Part shown: in pieces, positions 58,012 to 62,357 of the stretch
Numbering within the stretch: the first letter of the stretch is position 1
Layout: each line of letters starts with the position of its first letter
Source of the DNA: Clostridiales bacterium
Lineage (GTDB): Bacteria; Bacillota; Clostridia; Oscillospirales; Oscillospiraceae
Assembly (NCBI GenBank): GCA_014799475.1
Contig: JAAVHX010000008.1
Location: forward strand, 1 to 62,357
Direction of reading: 5' to 3'
DNA: 62,357 bases
Program-made: the position numbers and the translations under genes
Notes under the pieces: model-generated
Seen by the model: only the letters and a program-made list of their open reading frames with translations
Databases searched by the model: none
Told to the model about the DNA's origin: nothing

Positions 58012-59847
58012 ATGACACAATTACTGCAAAACGCCGCTTACGGCACGGCGCTGATTTTAGCGGCGGCGCTCCTGCGCCGGGTGCTGAAAGACCGCCTGAT
58101 GCCCGGGGCACGGCTGGCCCTGTGGGCGGTGTGCCTGTTCCGTCTGCTCACCCCCGCCGCCCCGGAGAGCGTGCTGTCCCTGTGGGGGCTGTTCCGGCCC
58201 CGGCAGACCCCCGCCGTATCCGCACCCGCGCCCGCACCTGTTGCCGGTGCGCCACAGTTATACATCCCCGCCCAGACGGCCCCCAGCCCCGCCGCCCCGG
58301 CCATTTCCTGGGAAACGGTGCTTCTCGCGGTGTGGCTGATGGTGGGCGGACTGCTGGCGGCGCGGTACGTGCTGAGTTGGCGGCGCACCCGGCGGGCGGT
58401 GTCCTGGGCCATCCCCGTGAAGCGGGACGATCCCCGGTATCTGCCCCTGCCCAAGTACGCCCGCCTGCGGGAGGGCCCCATGGAGGGCGCGCCGCTGACC
58501 TTTGGCGTGGCGCGGCCCACGGTGGTGCTGACTCCAGGCCTGGAGGGGGACGCGCTGGACTGCGTGCTGGCCCACGAGGGCGTCCACGCCTCCCGGCGCG
58601 ACAACCTGTGGCACTATGTCATGGCCATTGCCCTCGTCATTCATTGGTGGAATCCGGCGGTGTGGCTGATGGCCCGCCTCCTGCGGCGGGACATCGAGCT
58701 GTCCTGTGACCGTGCGGCGGTGAAAAAGCTGGGCGCGGATCGGCGGGCGGAGTACGCCAACACCCTTGTTTCCCTGGCGACCCAGGGGAACAGCCCCGCC
58801 TTCTGCCAGACGTTCGGCCGGAAAGCGGCCGAAGAAAGGATATTATCTGTTATGAAATTCAAAAAAACCTCCATTGTTGGGGCAGTTTTGTCCCTGGCGC
58901 TGGTGCTGGCCGTCACCGTGGCCTTTGCCAGCGAACCGAAACAGCCGGATGAGTATGACAGCGTAAAGGTCAGCACCTCTGTGACGCTGGGCGATAGAAC
59001 CCTGCCCAGCGATGTCGCCAGATACGCCTCCCTGCTCCACGCCGGTATGACCCGGGACGAGGTGCATCAGCTTCTGGGGGAGCCCTCTTTCTCCTCCTCC
59101 AGTCTTTACAGCGATACCTATGAACTCGACCCCGACTCCCATGAACGCCAACTCAGCATCTATTATGAAATGGACGGCACCATAATCCAGGTCAGATACT
59201 TCTCCGATGGAACCAACCCGGACGTTCCCGGCATCGACCTGACACCCTTCCTTACAGTCGCCGGCGAGGATCAGCCCACCTATGTGGATCCAAGCAGCGC
59301 CATGAATACACCGGACGAGGGCAAAACAGTCGACGACTATGATGTTAAGCTTCCCACCTTCGATGAGGACGGCAACCCGGTCTCGTCGGACGGCGGCATC
59401 GTGGACAGCACCCACTATTCCCTGTGCCTTGACCCGGACTGCGGCGTCATCGGTTCCCACGCCCACATCAACGGCGAGGTGGTCACGGTAGACTATCAGG
59501 ACCCCTACACGGGCTCTACCCAGCCGCCTTCTGCCATTCGCGTCCCCTCCGCCGAGCTCGTTGTCCCGCCTGCCAAGAGCTTTGATGACTACACCATCGT
59601 GGGCATGGATGAAAATGGCTATCCCGTAGACAAGCAGGGCAACAGCCTGGTATTTGATGAAAACGGCAATCTGTTCATGAAGGTCCGAGTCGGGGCCGGC
59701 ACCTGTATCAAAGAGGACTGCCCCATCTCTGAGGAGCACCACCATGATAACGGCGAGGTGTTCTACCACTACAACAGGTACTCCGCGCCTCCCGCGCCTG
59801 CGCCCACCACTGCAAACAGCGACCACCACAGCGAAAGCCATCACTAA
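58012..59847 (+). CDS. M56 sensor-protease with duplicated Cys/His repeats
   Basis: The 611-residue BlaR1/MecR1-type protein has an M56 metalloprotease domain: membrane helices, HEGVH zinc site at 188-192 and ELSCD near 229. A further helix lies at about 288-308, then a large extracellular region. The usual penicillin-binding sensor is absent. Instead there is a SmpA/BamE-like segment (about 335-400, HAGMTRDEVHQLLGEPSF) and two repeats of about 95 residues. Each repeat ends in a C-x4-C-x5-H-x-H-type motif before NGEV: C472, C477, H483, H485, and C565, C570, H576-H578. The tail is His-rich. A metal or redox signal is inferred. GAGGTGG precedes the ATG. Confidence 0.85.
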   Translation: MTQLLQNAAYGTALILAAALLRRVLKDRLMPGARLALWAVCLFRLLTPAAPESVLSLWGLFRPRQTPAVSAPAPAPVAGAPQLYIPAQTAPSPAAPAISWETVLLAVWLMVGGLLAARYVLSWRRTRRAVSWAIPVKRDDPRYLPLPKYARLREGPMEGAPLTFGVARPTVVLTPGLEGDALDCVLAHEGVHASRRDNLWHYVMAIALVIHWWNPAVWLMARLLRRDIELSCDRAAVKKLGADRRAEYANTLVSLATQGNSPAFCQTFGRKAAEERILSVMKFKKTSIVGAVLSLALVLAVTVAFASEPKQPDEYDSVKVSTSVTLGDRTLPSDVARYASLLHAGMTRDEVHQLLGEPSFSSSSLYSDTYELDPDSHERQLSIYYEMDGTIIQVRYFSDGTNPDVPGIDLTPFLTVAGEDQPTYVDPSSAMNTPDEGKTVDDYDVKLPTFDEDGNPVSSDGGIVDSTHYSLCLDPDCGVIGSHAHINGEVVTVDYQDPYTGSTQPPSAIRVPSAELVVPPAKSFDDYTIVGMDENGYPVDKQGNSLVFDENGNLFMKVRVGAGTCIKEDCPISEEHHHDNGEVFYHYNRYSAPPAPAPTTANSDHHSESHH

Positions 59848-59882
59848 AAACCAGGCCCCCGGCTCATGCCGGGGGCCTTTCT
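59848..59882. terminator. Bidirectional terminator between the M56 gene and ldh
   Basis: AAAAACCAGGCCCCCGGC-tcat-GCCGGGGGCCTTTCT between convergent genes. Confidence 0.85.
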
Positions 59883-59889
59883 CACAACT

Positions 59890-60840
59890 TTACGGCAAAT
59901 TCAGTTCCTCAATTACATTTCGTAATTGTCCGGCGGAGGCGTGGAGGGCCTCCCGCTCGTTGTCCGCCAGGGGGATTTCCAAAATCTGCTCCACCCCCCG
60001 GCGGCCCACGATGGACGGGATGCTGAGCGCCAGGTCCCGCAGGCCGTCGTACTGCCCGCCCAGCACCACCGACACGGGCAGGATGGCCCGCTCGTCCTTC
60101 ATGATGCACTCCGCGATCCGGGCCACCGCCATGGCGATGCCGTAGTAGGTGGCGCCTTTGCGGCGGATGATCTCGTAGGCGCTGTCCCGCACGTCCTCGT
60201 AGATCCGCTCCCGGGCCTCCTGGTGTTCCGTCCGCCCCCGCATTTCGCAGAAATCGTCCAGCGGCACCCCGGACACGTTGGCCCCGCTCCACACCGCCAG
60301 CTCGCTGTCCCCGTGCTCGCCCACGATGACGGCGTGGATGGAGCGGCTGTCCACGTTTAAATGCTCCCCCAGCAGGTAGCGCAGGCGGGCCGAGTCCAGC
60401 ACCGTCCCGGAGCCCATCACCCGGTGGGCGGGGTAGCCGGAGATGCGGAAGGCCGCGTAGGTCAGCACATCCACCGGGTTGGACACGATGAGCAGGATGC
60501 CCTCAAAGGGCCGGGCGGTGATTTGCGGAATGATGGAGTTGAGGATGGATACGTTCTGGCCGATGAGCTCCAGGCGGGTCTGGCCCGGCTTCTGGTTGGC
60601 CCCGGCAGTGATGACGATGAGGGCGCAGTCGCTGAGATCGTCGTAGGTGCCGGCGTACACGTCCATGGCGGCGATATAGGGCAGGCCGTGGCTTAAGTCC
60701 ATGGCCTCGCCCTCGGCCTTGTCCCGGTTGGCGTCGATGAGCACCAGTTCGGAAAACAGACCCCGCTGGATCAGGCTGAAGGCGCAGGCGGAGCCCACGA
60801 ACCCGCAGCCGATGACGGCGGCCTTGCGGTGATTGAGCAT
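59890..60840 (-). CDS. ldh: L-lactate dehydrogenase
   Basis: The NAD-dependent enzyme reduces pyruvate to L-lactate. The 316 residues have the NAD fold (AAVIGCGFVGSACAFSL), the substrate-specificity loop AGANQKPGQTR with Gln, as in lactate rather than malate enzymes, IVSNPVDVLT, and the catalytic His in IVGEHGDSE. ATG 60840 has AAGGGG 8 bases upstream. That site is inside the 3' arm of a terminator-like hairpin, so expression may be controlled there. It is downstream of the sortase gene. Confidence 0.93.
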   Translation of the reverse strand: MLNHRKAAVIGCGFVGSACAFSLIQRGLFSELVLIDANRDKAEGEAMDLSHGLPYIAAMDVYAGTYDDLSDCALIVITAGANQKPGQTRLELIGQNVSILNSIIPQITARPFEGILLIVSNPVDVLTYAAFRISGYPAHRVMGSGTVLDSARLRYLLGEHLNVDSRSIHAVIVGEHGDSELAVWSGANVSGVPLDDFCEMRGRTEHQEARERIYEDVRDSAYEIIRRKGATYYGIAMAVARIAECIMKDERAILPVSVVLGGQYDGLRDLALSIPSIVGRRGVEQILEIPLADNEREALHASAGQLRNVIEELNLP

Positions 60841-60888
60841 AAGAAAAACCCCTTCCATTTTGGGTTAGCTTGCCCAAAATGGGAGGGG
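60841..60888 (-). terminator. Terminator-like hairpin covering the ldh ribosome site
   Basis: On the minus strand CCCCTCCCATTTTGGG-caagctaa-CCCAAAATGGAAGGGG is followed by TTTTTCTT and then the ldh ATG. The 16 bp stem has one mismatch. Its 3' arm contains AAGGGG, the only ribosome site for ldh. Confidence 0.8.
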
Positions 60889-61725
60889 TTATGCAGCGGG
60901 GGGCGGCTCCGCCTCGGGGATGTCATACGTCTGCGTCAGCACGCCGTGAACCACCCAGCGGGTGGCGCGTCCGCCGCTTGCGGTGCAGGTGGAGAGGGTC
61001 AGGAACCGGTCCTCTGTGTCGGGCGTGATACCGGTGTCCAACCAGCTTTTGGACAGGCAGGTGTCCAGAAATTCCTGCTGCCGCTGGGGTGTGCCCAGGT
61101 CCATCTCGTAGACAATGCTGGTGACGCCGGCTTCCCAGGCCGCGAAAATATCATAGAGATGTACGCCGGAGCCGTCCACAACGTAAATTGTGGGGTGCTC
61201 CCGCCAGAAATCCTGATCCCTATAATGTCTCAACGCGCCAAACATGGAGTCGTTGTTCATCCGGTGGCCGTATATGACTGTGTGAAACGCGTCCAGGCCA
61301 GGGGAACAGCGGTAGTCAATAAAGACGGAGCCGCCGCTGTTGTAGGCCCGGTTCCAGGTGTGCGTCAAATAGTAAAAATTGTCCGTTCCATAGAGCAGCG
61401 GGTAGGACAGCGGGGTATCGGGGATATAGATCCACCCGACCACGTCGGGGTTGACCGCCTGGAGCGCGGCCAGGTCAATGCCCTCCAGCGCCTCCCGCAG
61501 CGGGTCGCCCGCCGCCTCCCCGGTGTCCGGGCCATCGGACGGCTCGGGCTGGGCGGACTGCTCCGCGGCCGGTTCGGGCGGCTCAAACCGCGCCACCCGG
61601 GCCGCGTCCTCGTAAGACGCCGCGTTTTCCCGGTATTGCAGCTGCGTGCGCACGATCGCCGCCAGGCTGACCACAAGCACCGCGGCCAACGCGACGGTTA
61701 ATATCAGACGCAGTTTCTTTTTCAT
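60889..61725 (-). CDS. Class B sortase
   Basis: The 278-residue transpeptidase joins surface proteins to the wall or to pilin. An N-terminal signal anchor opens MKKKLRLILTVALAAVLVVS. A Pro/Glu linker follows, then the sortase B fold with NPDVVGWIYIPDTPLSYPLL, the His in VIYGHRMNN, the catalytic Cys in LTLSTCTASGG and the Arg in RATRWVVHGVL. ATG 61725 is chosen for the GGGTGAT before it; another ATG at 61737 is possible. Its likely substrate is the Cna_B protein just upstream. Confidence 0.92.
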   Translation of the reverse strand: MKKKLRLILTVALAAVLVVSLAAIVRTQLQYRENAASYEDAARVARFEPPEPAAEQSAQPEPSDGPDTGEAAGDPLREALEGIDLAALQAVNPDVVGWIYIPDTPLSYPLLYGTDNFYYLTHTWNRAYNSGGSVFIDYRCSPGLDAFHTVIYGHRMNNDSMFGALRHYRDQDFWREHPTIYVVDGSGVHLYDIFAAWEAGVTSIVYEMDLGTPQRQQEFLDTCLSKSWLDTGITPDTEDRFLTLSTCTASGGRATRWVVHGVLTQTYDIPEAEPPPAA

Positions 61726-61744
61726 CACATCACCCATCTTCTTG

Positions 61745-61780
61745 AAAAAGGATGGCCAGGGCATGAAACCCTGGCCATCC
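61745..61780 (-). terminator. Terminator between the surface protein and sortase genes
   Basis: On the minus strand GGATGGCCAGGG-tttcatg-CCCTGGCCATCC followed by TTTTT. It lies 15 bases after the surface-protein stop and would lower sortase expression relative to its substrate. Confidence 0.85.
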
Positions 61781-61794
61781 TCTGCTGTAGGGAA

Positions 61795-62357
61795 TTAGCC
61801 CTCCTGTTCCTTGCGCTTCTCAACGAGCGCCAGGACCGCCAGGCCAGAGACGGACAGGACCGCCAGGACATACCAAATGGCGGAGTTGTCGCCGGTCTGG
61901 GGCACGTTGCCCAGGGGAACGTCCACATCGGGGATCTCCACCTCGGGCTCCTCGTCGGGCTCCTCCTCGGGCGGCTCGCCCAGGGGGACGTCCACGTCGG
62001 GAATTTCCTCCTCGGGAGCGGGGGGCTCGGGATCGGGATCGGGAGTGGGGGGCTCGGGATCGGGATCGGGGGTCTGGGGGATGGGGCTGTTGGTGACGGT
62101 GATGTGCAGGGTCTCGCCGTCCTCGCTGAGCTCAGAATAGCTGACAGTGTAGCCGGTGGTCAGCTCGATGACAGAGAGCTTATCCCTCAGGTCCTCGGAC
62201 AGGCCGGTGAAACTGGCGCTCCAGCCGTTCTCCGCGCTCAGCTCAATGGTATCCAGCTTAACGCCGTCAATGACCAGCTGGATGATGACGGGCTTCTTCT
62301 CACCCTCGGAGACGCCTTCCCAAACCTTGTCGATATTCAGCTCGTACTCGGGGGCAT
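61795..62357 (-). CDS. Sortase-anchored Cna_B-domain surface protein (3' end only)
   Basis: The open frame enters from the right edge; 186 residues are visible. They comprise a Cna_B-type domain (about 3-90, YELNIDKVWEGVSEGEKKPV to LHITVTNS) and a Pro/Glu/Asp stalk with two kinds of repeats (PDPDPEPP twice; IPDVDVPLG twice). The sorting signal is NVPQTGDNS, then a membrane helix (IWYVLAVLSVSGLAVLALV) and a KRKEQEG tail. The class B sortase downstream would cleave at VPQTG. It may be a pilin or adhesin subunit. The start and most of the protein lie outside the window. Confidence 0.88.
   Translation of the reverse strand, partial: APEYELNIDKVWEGVSEGEKKPVIIQLVIDGVKLDTIELSAENGWSASFTGLSEDLRDKLSVIELTTGYTVSYSELSEDGETLHITVTNSPIPQTPDPDPEPPTPDPDPEPPAPEEEIPDVDVPLGEPPEEEPDEEPEVEIPDVDVPLGNVPQTGDNSAIWYVLAVLSVSGLAVLALVEKRKEQEG

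Noticed and set aside
62010-62075. Tandem repeat GGATCGGGATCGGG as a separate repeat element
   Set aside because: It encodes the PDPDPEPP stalk repeats of the surface protein in frame.

Overview
The window is a GC-rich Firmicutes chromosome segment, best matching a gut Oscillospiraceae (Flavonifractor / Intestinimonas / Lawsonibacter type) spore-former. The evidence is GerA-family germination genes, RicT and DarA of the yaa cluster, SepF and DivIVA, a T-box leader, a MurT/GatD pair, consensus sigma-A promoters (TTGACA-17-TATAAT), strong AGGAGG ribosome sites and many 4-base ATGA/GTGA gene overlaps. No phage, plasmid, CRISPR array or transposase is visible. The species assignment is inference.

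Layout. 1-300: two tandem promoters and the leader of an rRNA operon that reads left, out of the window. 377-3377: a reduced gerA operon (minus). 3744-9508: a COG2509 flavoprotein, miaB, an MreD-like protein and a PBP2-type transpeptidase (plus). 9871-12793: galM and a split transketolase (minus). 13013-19433: a DUF1538 transporter with a tandem PII-like protein, then Nudix, an Orn/Lys/Arg-decarboxylase-fold enzyme, darA, holB and ricT (plus). 19476-21863: an ECF sigma factor overlapping a membrane-anchored serpin, then a 54-residue Cys-rich lipoprotein. 21958-25503: an Ile T-box controlling a GNAT gene and ileS (minus). 25647-27413: prmA and an XRE regulator next to a small membrane protein that carries the same C-terminal domain. 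27515-36378: gatD-like, murT, an AAC(6')-like gene, mnmG, an O-acetyltransferase, a phosphoesterase, a DEAD-box helicase and aroK (minus). 36534-41898: a PilZ protein divergent from miaA-hfq-hlyD-like-yggS-sepF-divIVA. 41945-51345: secA, GNAT, pgeF, a solute-binding protein and purL (minus). 51687-57436: a phosphoesterase, a pyrophosphatase-like protein, a polysaccharide deacetylase, rpsO and pnp. 57549-59847: a BlaI-type repressor with an M56 sensor-protease. 59890-62357: ldh, a class B sortase and the end of a sortase-anchored Cna_B surface protein.

Most genes are housekeeping: tRNA modification, envelope growth and division, purine synthesis, secretion and RNA decay. The accessory signal lies in three sensory cassettes: sigma/serpin, BlaI/M56 with duplicated Cys/His repeats, and the XRE/membrane pair sharing a domain. 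A second layer is a family of mosaic intergenic repeats. These repeats supply the last codons and stop codons of mnmG, prmA and aroK. A different repeat has duplicated the mnmG start region, and a third is read in frame inside the helicase. The best candidates for an undescribed system are the serpin cassette and the M56 sensor with its duplicated Cys/His motif.
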